From positions 3,162,001 to 3,226,000 of the forward strand of contig NC_092203.1 of NCBI RefSeq assembly GCF_043641665.1: a DNA stretch of 64,000 nucleotides, in the 5' to 3' direction. Made by a program: the position numbers and the translations under genes. The DNA comes from Enoplosus armatus. Lineage: Eukaryota > Chordata > Actinopteri > Centrarchiformes > Enoplosidae. Positions 11,454 to 30,430 of this stretch are shown one piece after another. Position 1 is the first letter of the stretch. Each line of letters starts with the position of its first letter. The notes beneath the pieces are model-generated. The model saw nothing but the letters and a program-made list of their open reading frames with translations. It had not been told where the DNA came from and ran no database searches.

Positions 11454-13180
11454 AGCAGTCGGAGCCCACACTGATCCGTGTCACCTGTCCGTGCTCCAAT
11501 AGGTACCTGACATGTTGCACTTTATTCACTGAGCCCTAGCTTTCACTCTGACATGTGTGTGTGTGTGTGTGTGTTGACATGCAGCAGAAAGATCTGTTGT
11601 TTTAAAAGCCTTCAGGCCGACTGACAGCAGCTGGGGAGTCGTACACTGGTGCAAAAGCAGCTGTAGGAAATAGTGAAAACTATAGTTGCCACTGACTCTC
11701 CATAATGTTAATGTTAAAAAGTTATGGTAGACTTGAAAATGTGACGAGAAGCCAGTGGTGTTTTGTTGTGGAATGTTACTCGTTTTCAGGAAGGGTTGGA
11801 AGATTTTTTTTGGTGGGAGGATGACAACAATGACATTAATAATTGTATTCATTTGTTGAAGTTACTGATTTAAGATATTTTTTTCAATGCTTTTTGTGTG
11901 GGAATTGTGTTTATAGAAGACTTTATTTCATGTGTGTGTACTTGTTGTACTGTTTTGGAATTTGTAGTGTTACTTTTTGTCAGCAGAGGGAGCCAGTAGC
12001 TCATTTAAGATTTATATAGCGTCTCACTGAGATCCGCTTTTTTATGAAGAGGAAAGCTTGAAGGATCTTTCGTTGGAATGTTTTCATTGTCCTTATTTTT
12101 CAGATTACTGTTACTGTTTTGGTTTATTCGTTACACTGATACCTGAGTCTGCATATTCGCATGCTTAAAAACTGAATTTCACTCTTGAATCGTAGTGTAA
12201 TAGGTAATAATGAATATAAATGCTACAATAAAGTGAAGAGGGTGGTTTCTATGCAAATCGTTCATAACTGTGGATGTGTCAAGTATCCATTCTTAAAGTA
12301 TATATGTGAATTATACCAAAGTCAAATTATTAAAATGCACAACAGATGCTCCAAAGAGATAGTCACCATCACCATCACTATTCGTCTTTAGTTCATTTAG
12401 AATCCCACATACTCCGTCCTGCTGCTGCAAATACTGCAAATAGAGTGCCAAATGTGTATTCATCCGCAGCTGAAAGTAGTCCCCAATGGGTGCACCTTTT
12501 TCTCCCAGCTGTTTTATGAAATGTATTTACTGCTTTTAATAAATAAAACAATATATTTCTGACCTGTTTTAAGATGTATGTATACTGTAGGAACCAATGG
12601 TGTCTGGGCTGAGTCACACCAGCAGGGTAGGGATGCGGAAAAGTATCAAGAGACGGACAAACACATTGTAGATTTTGGTCTTCTCATTGGATTTCTTGAT
12701 AATAACAAAACTATAGAATATTGCCAGCCTCATCCTTTAATGCAGTACTGCACGCACGCTTCTCCAACATGTATCTAGTGATATGTATATACTGTTCATG
12801 CATCGTGTGTGTATGTAAGTATGCCTCTTGCTGCTGAAACAAGTTATGTACTTTCTTCTGCATATAGAATCAATTTGTGTGTTATACTGTAAAACAGTAT
12901 AATTTTGTGCCATTAAGCAGTCCCAGTGTAAAATGCAGGCCAGTGGTATGCAGTGTAGAAGCTCCCGGTCTTGATATGTTGGTCTCATTTTTATGGTTAT
13001 CATATTTATGTGTGTTTGTAATGCTTAAATGCTACATGTAAGCTGCACCTTTGTGTTTAAAGTTACTGTTTTTAGTTTTCTAGTTTTGAGAAATGTTACT
13101 ATGCAAATTCTGTCTGGCCTGTAGAGAGATTCCGGTGGTTTAATGACATTTTCAAAATGAATAAAGTTGAGTAAAAGTCT
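11454..13180 (+). other. enpp4: enpp4 3' UTR with several poly(A) signals
   Basis: After the stop there is AT-rich non-coding sequence with AATAAA hexamers at 12227-12232, 12538-12543, 12542-12547 and 13160-13165. The last would give a 3' UTR of about 1.7 kb. A (TG)n run lies at about 11554-11574, and a dispersed repeat shared with 3.7 kb occupies about 12395-12640, so the distal part is partly repeat-derived. Which signal is used cannot be seen from sequence. Confidence 0.5.
12395..12640. repeat. Dispersed repeat, copy 2 (pairs with about 3640-3800)
   Basis: It shares the CAAATGTGTATTxATCCGCA core and the flanking CCCAGCTGTTTTATGAAATG with the copy at 3.7 kb. It lies inside the putative enpp4 3' UTR and supplies two of that UTR's AATAAA hexamers. 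Borders are approximate. Confidence 0.6.
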
Positions 13181-14190
13181 GACTTTTTGCGTTGTGATTC
13201 AAAGGAATGTCACTAAATGGAAAGGAAAAGCGACACACATTTGGAAAAATTAATTTATATTCCTTTATATTTTTTTTTTTCTCCATCGCAGTCACAACAT
13301 TACAATGTAATAAAATGGTAAATATATAAAATCAAACTCAATACTGACACATATACATTTCTGTATCGTGTACAAAACCAAATGAACTGTACATGTTTTC
13401 ATTTATATCTGTTTTACATCATTTAAAATCTGTCATAATTTCTATGTAGTCATCTGTATTATTGTAAATCTTTGTCTCTTCACAGATAAATAGACTTTAT
13501 TTTCAGGAGGTATTGTAACAAAAATAACACATTTCCTAACGCTGGCCACGTAGAGCCATTGAAAATATCATTCAACTCTTCCCCAGAATGCTTTTACGCT
13601 ATCGTAGACACAGAATACACAGACGCACAAGAGATACACAATGTGTCTTGTTGTTTCTCTCCCGTTTTGTTTGTGGTTGGTCAGAAACATTCGGTGTGAA
13701 TTTGGGAACCCTCAAAAGACCAGAAGATTCCTGAATGGTGTTTTTTATGAGCTGATGCCGGAGCGGTTTGAACACGGTCGATGACAGCAGCCATCATTTC
13801 TATTTTAGCCAGACAGCCCCTGCTTCCATTACAATAAAAACCGCAGGACAACCAGTTTTGTTCCTCTTTCGACATTTCCTTTCTCAAGTTTGAAATATGT
13901 GCTTATGTGTTGAACTGTTTATTGGCATGTAGCTGCACACTGCAAATATGACCATCTATCAAGCTATTTAATCACACCCCCAGTCAAAAAATCTTAACAA
14001 ATTTGCCTTAATTGTTCATTTACTTAATTTTTCTTTAAGGGCTGGTTCCCAAAAATGACAAGAAATCATATTTTCTCACTTATCTAGTGGTATCAAGCCA
14101 TGTAGATAGGTTTGGTTTCTGTCTCCACCCCAGTAGTGGAGGTAAATGGGATTTCAACTGTGGCGCTCAAAGCATAAAAAAACCCCCACA

Positions 14191-14385
14191 TTTTAAAAGA
14201 ATAGTTTGACATTTTGGAAGATATTCTTGCTGAGAGTTAGATGAGAAGATTGATACCACTCTGATGTCTGTACGCTAAATATGAAGCGACAGACAGGAGA
14301 TGGATAGCTTAGCTTAGCATAATGACTGGAGGTAGGGGAACTTCCACCCTTTGTGCTAACTAAGTTAACCGGCTGCTGGCTCCAT
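14191..14385. mobile_element. Partial copy of the fold-back MITE
   Basis: The left half of the family is recognisable: AATAGTTTGACATTTTGG, then TTAGATGAGAAGATTGATAC, then GTCTGTACGCTAAATATGAA and an AGCTTAGCTTAGCATAATGA stretch. The right half is not recognisable. Confidence 0.7.
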
Positions 14386-16559
14386 GAGAATGGTGAAAAT
14401 TCTTGACATTTTTGTCAGTTTTGACAGTTTTTTTTCACTGATCATTGCTTGTGGTGATGGTCTTTCTTTGCAGGACAATTAAAAAATGTTTGTCAGGAAT
14501 GTGAGAGATTATTCATCTGCTCCTCCTGATCCCCTTTTTCCAGAGAAACAGAACCAGCGCTTGGTTGTGGCTGTCTGGCAAATTACCTCCTACAGATCTA
14601 ATATCAGTGTGCTTATACTCAAGACAACACGATGGCACAGACTCCTACGAAAACACAGTTTCCACTTAAGCCATATTTTTCTTCTCTTGTCTTACATTCT
14701 GGATAATTATAAAGAACATTTACTATCAGTACATTTGAAAGAGCCATCTAAGCGAACTCATCGAACATAGATCCAACTGAGGGTTACCAGAAAAAGGTAT
14801 TTACAATCAAATTGCCAACCACGAGAAAATAAAAGGTACTTTTGCACATTGAAATCTCTAGCTACTTTTTTTTTCCAAGCTGAAGAACACAGTAGAAAAG
14901 CATGACCCCGACAAAATAAAAGCTCATGGTACATCTTATAGATACATCCACATTAAGGTTTAATTCGACCCTGCCCTGTGCTTATAGTATCCACACCTGA
15001 GTCAAATCGCTGAAATCCCTCCAACTCCTTTTCCATGGTGGAATTTGAGTATTTGTGCCAAAACAACCAAAACCTCTTCGGTCCTAAAAGGAAAGGATTT
15101 CAATTGTCGTTGGACTCAGGTGTGGTAGAAACTGGTCTGAGATCAGAAACAGCTTAGCGTCTGGCCTCGATTTCTACAAAACCATGATGAGTGGTGATAA
15201 TGTCACAGCTCTGGACCAAGCAAGTAAAACTTTGGCTAAAAAAACGCATATGAAGCATTACTGACACATACACACACTCACACACACACTCACACACACA
15301 CACACACACACCACACATGCTCACTCACACACAGCCTAACCACAGGCCTCATATGCTTTGCAGACCCTGATAGTGGAACCTTTATGTGTTTATCCAAAGA
15401 ACAAAAAAATAACGTTCTGGTTTTTCACATTCCTCTGTCGGGAGGTTGCATCCATCCTGGTTATTCCCCAGCTAAAGGTACATTACACTGTTTTTGTTTC
15501 CTCCACCCTCCCGACCAGCTTTAACCCATCAACAGACAAATTTGATATAGAAAAATGTAAATGAAGTCCATAGAAATGATATGCAGGATGACCAAATTAT
15601 CATCGACAAATAAATGTAAACAAATGTTATATCACATGTTTGCACATTAACACTTCCTGGTTTCCTTTTCTTTGCAAACAAAGAAAAAACACAAGGCCAA
15701 AACATTTGAAATAAGAACAAGCAATACATAAGAACAGTGATGTGGTATGTTTGTAAAGGTTATCCAAGCCCAGAACCTTTCTGTCTGTCTTGCATAGCTG
15801 TGGATGTGTAGCCATACAATAACACTGACTGGATTTGGATTCCCTACAGAGCGGGCCTGGCTAAGGCTCTGGGTTTTTTTAGGTGAAGGAAGAAGCTTCT
15901 CATTTGTAGCGTGCAGACTCAACTGTAGAATGTGGATCCATACATTTTTGACGACTGGGTGATCTGAAGGGTGAGTTAAAAACAAAATGGAGATGGTAAG
16001 AAGGTACCTGCAGTTTGATTATGAGGCCACAGCCGAGTCTGAACAGCTACACATGAACACTTCTGTATTAAGAAGGAGCTGTATTTTTTTTGGTTGTTAT
16101 CCGACCTGATTTGGCTGTGTTAAACCTGATCTATGATTGGCTGGAGCTCTGGGTGCAAAGGGGCCGTGGGTTTGGGTCAAAAGGCCAGAGGTCAGCTCTA
16201 GGGGAAAAAAAAAAAGCTAGTGGGACAGCTGCTCTGGAGCTCAACATAAATCTCCCTTTTAACAACCCAGAAGCACATACGAAGCTGTGACTCCTCAAAC
16301 CTTTAAGCCTCTGCAGTAACCACGAAGGTGTAGGAGCACAATGTGCCCTCATATCTAGAACATTCATGCAAGAAATTCACGAGCACGACCTGTGAAACTA
16401 ACACTAAGTGTCTTCACTGTGTTCTCTAAATGTCACGTGTTCGGTTTTTCCGACAACGTGCTAACACAGTATGCTGTTTTTCCTTCGATTTCTGTGCTCT
16501 GGCACACTGAACCCATGCTTAATGTACAGCGCATGTCCACATCAGAGTGCACCAAAAAT

Positions 16560-17442
16560 TAGCACCACCCTCCCGGAGTCCGTCTTTCCGCACGTGACTC
16601 AGATATCTTTAAGAAATCCCGCCTCCACTTCTGTCGAGCGGATAAGGCATTGCAGCTTTTACCTGTCACTCGGTTTCACAGGGACAGAAGGTGTTGCTGT
16701 TTTTACGTACACTCTCTCCACCCAGGTTGATTGAATTACATTGAATTACACTATTCAATCAATCTGAATGTGAAACACTCTTTTTCTGAACAGCTAAATT
16801 CATCATACCCCTGTAAGCACAACTATACAAAAAAACCACCCAGCTTTACTCAATAGCACCATATGAATATTGTTCCCAAATTATAAAGGGGTAAGGGATT
16901 ATTGGACATAGTGTGTGAGTGTGTGTGTGTTCAAGCGGTGAGGTAGGGATACATCCCATGTTGTTACACTACTTTTCACTGTGTGTCTGCGTGTTTGTGC
17001 GAAGCATATCTCCCCGCGTGTGGAGGAAAACCCTGTGTGTGTTGGTGTGTGTGTTGGTGTGTGTGTTGGTGTTGTGAGCGTATACGCTAAGCACATCTCC
17101 CTGCGTCGGAGACTTGCATAGCTTCTGCAGGACAGGAAGAGCAGTTGTCCATTTGGACGGAGCCTTTGGCACAGCCTTGGCCGATAACTGAAGGCAGTAC
17201 TGAAGTTGCACCATAGAATTCAAAGAGACAATCTGCCCTTATTGCACCATAAGTACATGTGTGTTTCATACTGCACCATATGAAGTGGGATTAGCAGCCA
17301 ATTGACTCTGTAGCTTGAGAGTGTTGCACCATATGAGCCGATGCTGCTGCTTCTTCTGTTTGCGTGTTCGCACCTACTGAATCTACTTGCCAGTTTGCAG
17401 CAAATTAACTGATTTGTCTTTTTTTTTTATTGACTAGCACCA
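16560..17442 (-). promoter_or_regulatory. Three miR-29 8-mer target-type sites (TGGTGCTA on the minus strand)
   Basis: The plus-strand octamer TAGCACCA occurs at 16560-16567, 16854-16861 and 17435-17442. Read on the minus strand this is TGGTGCTA, the full seed match plus A1 for the miR-29 family (seed AGCACCA). All three face the strand expected for the xkr6 3' UTR. By chance an octamer is expected about once per strand in the whole window. Confidence 0.4.
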
Positions 17443-19499
17443 CGGAAAAGTAATGTACACTCACTCTTTGTTCACACTGTTCAAACTTAAAGGGATACGT
17501 TAACATTTTTAGTCTCATTGTTTCACCTCGCATGGAATATTTCTTTTTTTTTTTTTTAAACCATTGTTGAGTCAGACATGTTACAGGAGTGCAATGCTAA
17601 ATCTGTGGAGTACTCTTTTAAGCAACGAATCCTCTTACTTGAGAAGGGCATTTTTGCTTGATTACTGACTTAATCAATCACGACATTTGCTGTCAATTAA
17701 CTTTCTGTCAAAAGACTGATCAGGTTATTGTCTCAGTTCTAAAAAATGATTACATTTGGTGTTCAAGTTTACTCAACAAAAACAAAACACGTAGCTTCAA
17801 GCTTGCTCTCAACCTTAGTTTCAATGGCCCTAATTAAAAAAGACAGACTTTTCTACTTTTCTACAGACTACAATTTGACACCCTGGACAAGAAAAATAAG
17901 AGGCTAAAATTCCCCCAAAAATGTTGAAGTATCCCTTTTTATGCGCCCTCAAATGCAATATCTTTCTCTTTCACCTGCTCGATCCTCTTGGACAGCAGCA
18001 ACAATAATAACGATGCGTGTTTGTGTTCATCTTTTCTAATCGAACCATCTGGAATGGCTCATAGCTGGGCTTCACCTGCCCTACCACTGACATGGGACTG
18101 GGGAAAAAGGTGTGGAGCGTTGGAACGACGAAAAAAACACTTTCACCACTTTCCAAACCCTTGTTTTTACTTGCCGCCACGCTGTGTTTGGGGTGGCCCC
18201 CTGACGGCGTGTGATTTCAGGAACGACGTTCCCGTCGACGGGCTGATGACTGATATCCCAGCTCATTTGTTGTCGCCTGCCAATGTAACAGCTTGGATTA
18301 CAGGGATAAACAAACCAAAAAATAAATAATGAGCCATACATCACAGCTCAGCCGTGGGTGGCTTTGGAGGAGTAGATATTGGACGCTTTACAGGAGAAGT
18401 CATCGAGAGGGTTGTGACGATTGAAGTCCAAAACCGTTTTATATCACCTTCAGTGGCAGCACCCTGTTAGCGTGGGACCAACATGATTAAGACATCACAC
18501 ACTGGTAGGTGCTGGTAGACATAGATCACAAATAATTAGTCTTGCTCTTTCCGTTGAAAATTTGGACACGATTTCTCTCTTTTTTTTTTCATTGTCTACC
18601 AAGGTAAACCGACGCAACCAAGCATTTGCAACTGTGGACGGAATAACTAAAGAAAATCGAACCGCCCACAACCCCTCTAAGCATAACAGGAAATGATGGA
18701 GAACAACTGTTCGAACCCCAGACGGCATGTTCCTTCCTGTATTCTAGTTGTGATGGTGCAATAGTGATATATATATATATATGATTTAACCATACATTAT
18801 GGAAAACATCAGCAGCCACTAACACGTCTTCCACTAACATGGACATTTATATGTAAGATGATGGTGCCGCTTCTTCTCTGTTTGCCAATTCTGGGACGTA
18901 AAGCCCTCACCAGTCAGCAGCAGTAACTGGTCTGCTTTTAAGAGTAATTTCAATGTTTGATGGTCTGCTTTCATACTTCAGGTTTCACAAACATGGATTT
19001 GTCTACACTGGTCTGGTAAGTTTTTCTGAATAAGTATTACAGAGCTTTTAGGGAGATTGGCACATTAACTAGTGGCACATTGCACACTGACTATTGACTA
19101 GTCATCCATCTGTCTTTAGCTCTAGCTCCATGCTAACATCTTAGCATACAAGATGTTGAGTGAGTGAATGTGACTACAACAGACAGGCCTCTTGGCAATA
19201 AAAGCATTTGTTTTTTAGTAAATGGCCTTGAGATTTGTAATGTTTAAAACTGCCAATCTAACCCAGTACAGCCGATGTAGCTAGTTTTGTTTTTAAAACA
19301 ATTTCAAAGCACAAATTCTTCCACTACAGTGATTTTGGCACAGTAATTGTTTTGTTGTACATGGCTTCACATTGCCAGCCATTCAGGAACAATAACATTA
19401 TTTTAAAGTTTCGGGGTCTTGAGCGGCTACAACTTCTTATGTTCTCACTTTTAGAGCTAATGTTGCTAACTGTTGGTCAACATAGTGTACGCCCAAGAA

Positions 19500-20029
19500 T
19501 TAAAGGAATCGTTTGACATTTTGGGAAATATTGCTTCCTTTCTGGTCGAGGGTTAGATGAGAAGATTGATGTCACTCTTTTATCTCTCCATTAAGTATGA
19601 AGCTACAGCCAGGAGACTATTAGGCTAGGTTATCATAAAGACTGAAAGCAGGGGGGAAACAGCTAGCCTGGCTCTTTCCAAAGTTTAAAAATCCAGCCTA
19701 CCAGCACCTCTAAATTTGTAGCTGTTTACTATAACTATTTTTTGGCTGGGCAAGACTCCAGGAAGTCACTGCGCCCTGCCAGGAAATAGTTACAGCACAA
19801 AACACTTGTAAGCTTCAGAGGATCTGGTGGGGGAATGTCTTTAACTTTGAACATAGACAGGTTAGCTGTTTCTCCCAGCTTTCAGTTTTTATGCTAAGCT
19901 AAGCTAACCAGCTCCTGGCTCTCGCTCCATATTTAGTGTACAGACATGAGAGTGGTATCAATCCTCTCAGCTAACTCTGGCATGAAAATTAAGAAGTGTA
20001 TTTCCCAAAATGTCAAACGATTCCTTTAA
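19500..20029. mobile_element. Fold-back non-autonomous DNA transposon (MITE), full-length copy
   Basis: The element is bounded by a perfect 31-base terminal inverted repeat: 19500-19530 (starting TTAAAGGAATCGTTTGACAT) and 19999-20029, its exact complement. The termini extend inward as longer imperfect inverted repeats with the signature GAGGGTTAGATGAGAAGATT and, near the right end, GAGAGTGGTATCAATC. The middle carries AGCTAAGCTAAGC-like stretches. There is no coding capacity. The ends begin and finish in TTAA, possibly the target site. Related pieces lie elsewhere in the window. Confidence 0.85.
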
Positions 20030-20789
20030 GAAATCGTAGTGCAAACTTTGAATTTGTTTGAGTGCGCTTTAGACGCCAATACCCTCTCTGTCTCCATCTT
20101 TCCCATCATGCTCTGCTTCTCTCCCTGGTAACCTTGTCAACGACCCCAAAAACCGATGTGTCCAACTCTTTTGTCCCCAGTCGACAACAACGTGACGGTA
20201 CATAAAAAAACATCCCTTCTGTACATAGAAAGTATATACACTACCTTTAGACTAGACTAACGACAACATGTTCACAAACTCCTTTTATTAAAAGTGACGT
20301 TTGTTCTTTCTTTGCGTCACATCTTTTTATTCTACTGAAACCCGTGAAAGTGCGAGCGACGCAACGTAAACGGCATGCGGTGGTCAAAGACTCCGGTGTG
20401 AAGCTCTGGCGCTCATTTTTCAATTTTTTGTGATTTTTCTTCACGGCGGAGCACGGACGTGTGAAATTAAATCAGTGAGGACAGATGAAGAGTGATCAGA
20501 GGAGCTGGAAACAGAGAGACAGAAGAATAAAGAGAGAAAGAGATGGACTCGCGCTGAAGCAGCTTGTTGAGTCATGGCCATGGGACTCACAGGTCGTAGG
20601 TGCCCACAAGGAATGTGTGTGTGTGAGTGTGACAGTGTGAGATTGCTTTTGTATCTGTGTGCTTACATCAAGTGCGTGTGGAGAGTATTTCTAAATCTTC
20701 TCTAAATCTGAACATCCATGTATCCATGTATTTTTATGGTGCTTATGTGCTTATGTGTACTGATGTGCGTTTCTTGACATATGTGTGTG

Positions 20790-27520
<6,731 letters not shown>

Positions 27521-28013
27521 TGTGAGTGAGTGAGTGTGTGTGTGGATGTGTGTGTGGGCGCGCACCGGACACCAGACGATTCTCTCAAACCACGACTCGA
27601 GCTAAACCTTCCTGTTCAGTCAACCGGAGGACCCCCGACTCCTGCCTCTCATCCCGCCCGCACTAGGCTGCAGGTACCCGGCATCCGCTGGATCCCATGT
27701 CCGCTCCTTTCCGCAGCTCCAGCCCTCTGCAGCTCCGGCGTCCCCACTCTTCACTCTCGCACTCTCACTCCGCCCTCTGCTGGATGACAACTTCAGCCCC
27801 CAATTCACATCTGCACGCTGGCACGCGCACGTGCGCGCGCACCGAGGTATAATGGTCGTGCAATAGCCCACCGCGCTGTGTGGGAACAGGGTGATTGTTT
27901 TCCAATGAAAACAGCTCGTTTCTGGGAAGAAAGAGATTTCTACAGTCCGACATTCATCTCTTCATCAATCATCACCATTTCTTCCATCCACCCCCTCTCT
28001 CAATATTCCCCTC

Positions 28014-28111
28014 CATCCATCCCTCACACACTCCATCCATCCATCCATCCCTCCATCATCCCCTTCAGTGGACTGACTGCCCTGTGGCTCTGCCAGCCTA
28101 ATCAACCGTAC

Positions 28112-28153
<42 letters not shown>
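28014..28153. repeat. (CCAT)n followed by (TG)n
   Basis: Several tandem CCAT units occur at 28014-28055, and a pure TG tract at about 28114-28153. Confidence 0.85.
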
Positions 28154-28154
<1 letters not shown>

Positions 28155-28306
28155 TCCCCGCCAGGCAAGCATTTAGGATATAGGAATGTGAGAAACTGGG
28201 ATGGACACTGTGTATGTCTGTGTGAGAGGAGAAGGGGGGGGGCTGGAAAGCTGAGAGGCAGATAGAGAAAGAGGGATGGATTTAGGAATTAGAGGAGGGA
28301 TGAAAG

Positions 28307-28308
<2 letters not shown>

Positions 28309-28347
<39 letters not shown>
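28309..28347. repeat. (TG)n microsatellite
   Basis: An uninterrupted TG tract at the start of a purine-rich stretch that runs to about 28640. Confidence 0.95.
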
Positions 28348-28349
<2 letters not shown>

Positions 28350-28654
28350 AGACAGCGAAAAAGAAAAGATGATTCAGGCTGAATCCGTTCCAAAGGATGA
28401 AAAGATTGAAAGGAAGAATGCAAGAAAGAGGATGACGGGAAGATTTAAGAATTGTTGGAGGGAAGAAAAGGCCGTGTCAGTGACGGAGGAGGGAAAAAGA
28501 CACATTCTAGAGGATAGAGCCACAAAAAAAAGAGAAGGAAAGATGAGTTACTGTAGGAGTCAGGAAAGGAAAGGAAAGATGGATAAATGGCATAAAGGGA
28601 AAACAAAAGCAGTTTTAAGGAGAAGGAAGTCATGAGGGGGAACTGTCCTTTTTA

Positions 28655-29245
28655 CGTGCAATAAATGTATTAAAGATGCAATGTTTTGGTCCTTAGACCC
28701 TCACCAGGAGAAGCCAATCAGGCAGTCAGTCCCATAGGCTGTATGCATTGAGCCAATTAGATGGCCCATCCCACCAAGATGGACGTTCCACAATCTACAG
28801 CAGCTACATCAATATATATACAAACATTGATGAAAGTGAAAATTAAATCAATTTATCCAAAATCTCTTCCAAAGTGACAATATTGATCATTTTAGGCTAA
28901 TGGTAGATCTCAAGGTAACACTCATAATTTCAGTGTTTATGCTAACCCATAAATATACCTCTAAATAGGCAGTAAAGTTACCATATTACAGAATTGGATT
29001 GGCCACATTCAACATAGGATCTCACAACTGAAATGCGTAGACATAGGGATGATGAAGATGTCCGCAGCGGGAAGACCCAAAACGCTTCTCGTTTCTTCAA
29101 AGAGATTGCCCGACAGCTCATGGTCCCCGATTGGCTTCACCTGAGGAGGAGATGGCTATGTCTTTCTGGAATGTCCTTTGTTCCGCAGTCGTACCCGATG
29201 AAGGTCTAAGGGCCGAAACGTCTTTAATGCATTTATCGCCGGTAA
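28655..29245. mobile_element. Imperfect inverted repeat, probable non-autonomous element
   Basis: AATAAATGTATTAAAGATG, then TTTTGGTCCTTAGACC at about 28660-28703, is complementary with a few changes to GGTCTAAGGGCCGAAACGTC, then TTTAATGCATTTAT at about 29203-29237. The arms are about 500 bases apart. No coding sequence was recognised. The GGTCTAAGGGCCGAAACGT phrase recalls retroposon tails common in fish, so this could instead be two opposed retroposon tails. Confidence 0.45.
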
Positions 29246-29463
29246 AAGGACAGTGTGCGGGAGATCTCTCCTCTCTGATGGACATTTCCTCCCACGCACC
29301 TGTCGACAAGAAACACTGAAGGTGTGCATGAGCCGTCACAGTCAAGAGAGTGGAAAGAGATTCAGTCCTGATTCCTCTCCATAAAAACATAGTCAGTAAT
29401 GTCATTACGCTGAGGTGGAATGTGGCCGACATCACAAACACGTGCCCTCTGACAAGATTGTGC

Positions 29464-29498
<35 letters not shown>

Positions 29499-29728
29499 TT
29501 AATTTATTTTTCCTGAACACACACATATTCAGAGTCTCTTTATCACACACACTCTTGCTCCTCTCACTCAGAAGCACGTTTCTGCTCAAGCACTTGCACT
29601 CTCTCGCTGTCTCTCTGTCCACTGGAGATTAGCCTCTCTGTTGTCATGACGACTGTGGCTGTGCGGCTGAAGGACAGGGAGAGGGAGTCGATGGTTGTAT
29701 ACAGTCAGTGATTTGTTAATTTTTAAAA

Positions 29729-29759
<31 letters not shown>
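29729..29759. repeat. Poly-G homopolymer, 31 bases
   Basis: An uninterrupted run of G preceded by TTTTTAAAA. Length is likely unstable or misassembled. It has strong G-quadruplex potential. Confidence 0.95.
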
Positions 29760-29760
<1 letters not shown>

Positions 29761-30430
29761 GTTGGCCCATTGGGAGCACCCATGAAAACTGCTATTAGGC
29801 TAAAAACCGGGTCTATTCTTTGGATAAAGGATCAATGAGTCGGGCAGACTTGACTAACATATTCAACCAAACAACCCCTCTGCCCCTGCACTCTCTCTGC
29901 TACCAGGGGATGGAGAGGGGGAGGTGGCAGGTTGACAAGGGGGATGGCGCCCCCCCCCTCAAATCGCCTACTGGTTGTATAGCAACACCCGAGTTATTCA
30001 GCTACAGATCGGAGTGTGGGCTTTTTGTCCCTGACAAAAATGCAGACAAATATGACCTGAACACCTGCAGAGGCATGTGTCAGCATCAAACTGGGCGGAT
30101 GTTTGGGACCACCGTCCACAACCGACTCCAGCTTTTCATGAAAAATGAAAAAAAAAGTCAAGGTTGTCACATGTGCACTACCAGGAAAACATTCAAACCC
30201 TTTTGCTATTTTGTTTGCAAGCATGAGGCTCAACATGCCATGAAAAGCTCTTGCTAAATCCCTGAACAGCAGTGTTGGAAGGAAAGCTGATGAAATTATA
30301 CAGATAATGTACAAAAATGACACATGTATGAAGTAACAACCACATCTCTTCTCGTGAATCAAACGCTGCAGCCGCCGTTCCACCCTCCACTACACAATAT
30401 TTATCCAAATGAATAAGCAAAAACGCCTGA

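Larger units (their letters stand above)
13250..20789 (-). other. xkr6: Probable long 3' UTR of xkr6, with repeats
   Basis: About 7.5 kb without coding exons lies downstream of the xkr6 stop, tail-to-tail with enpp4. A minus-strand poly(A) signal candidate (TTTATT on the plus strand) is at about 13496-13501. Three perfect miR-29 8-mer target sites and a four-copy short motif fall on the minus strand between 16.5 and 17.5 kb, as expected for an xkr6 3' UTR. Repeats inside include a partial fold-back element at about 14191-14385, (CA)n at 15268-15312 and a full-length fold-back element at 19500-20029. How far the UTR extends is inference; parts may be plain intergenic DNA. Confidence 0.4.
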
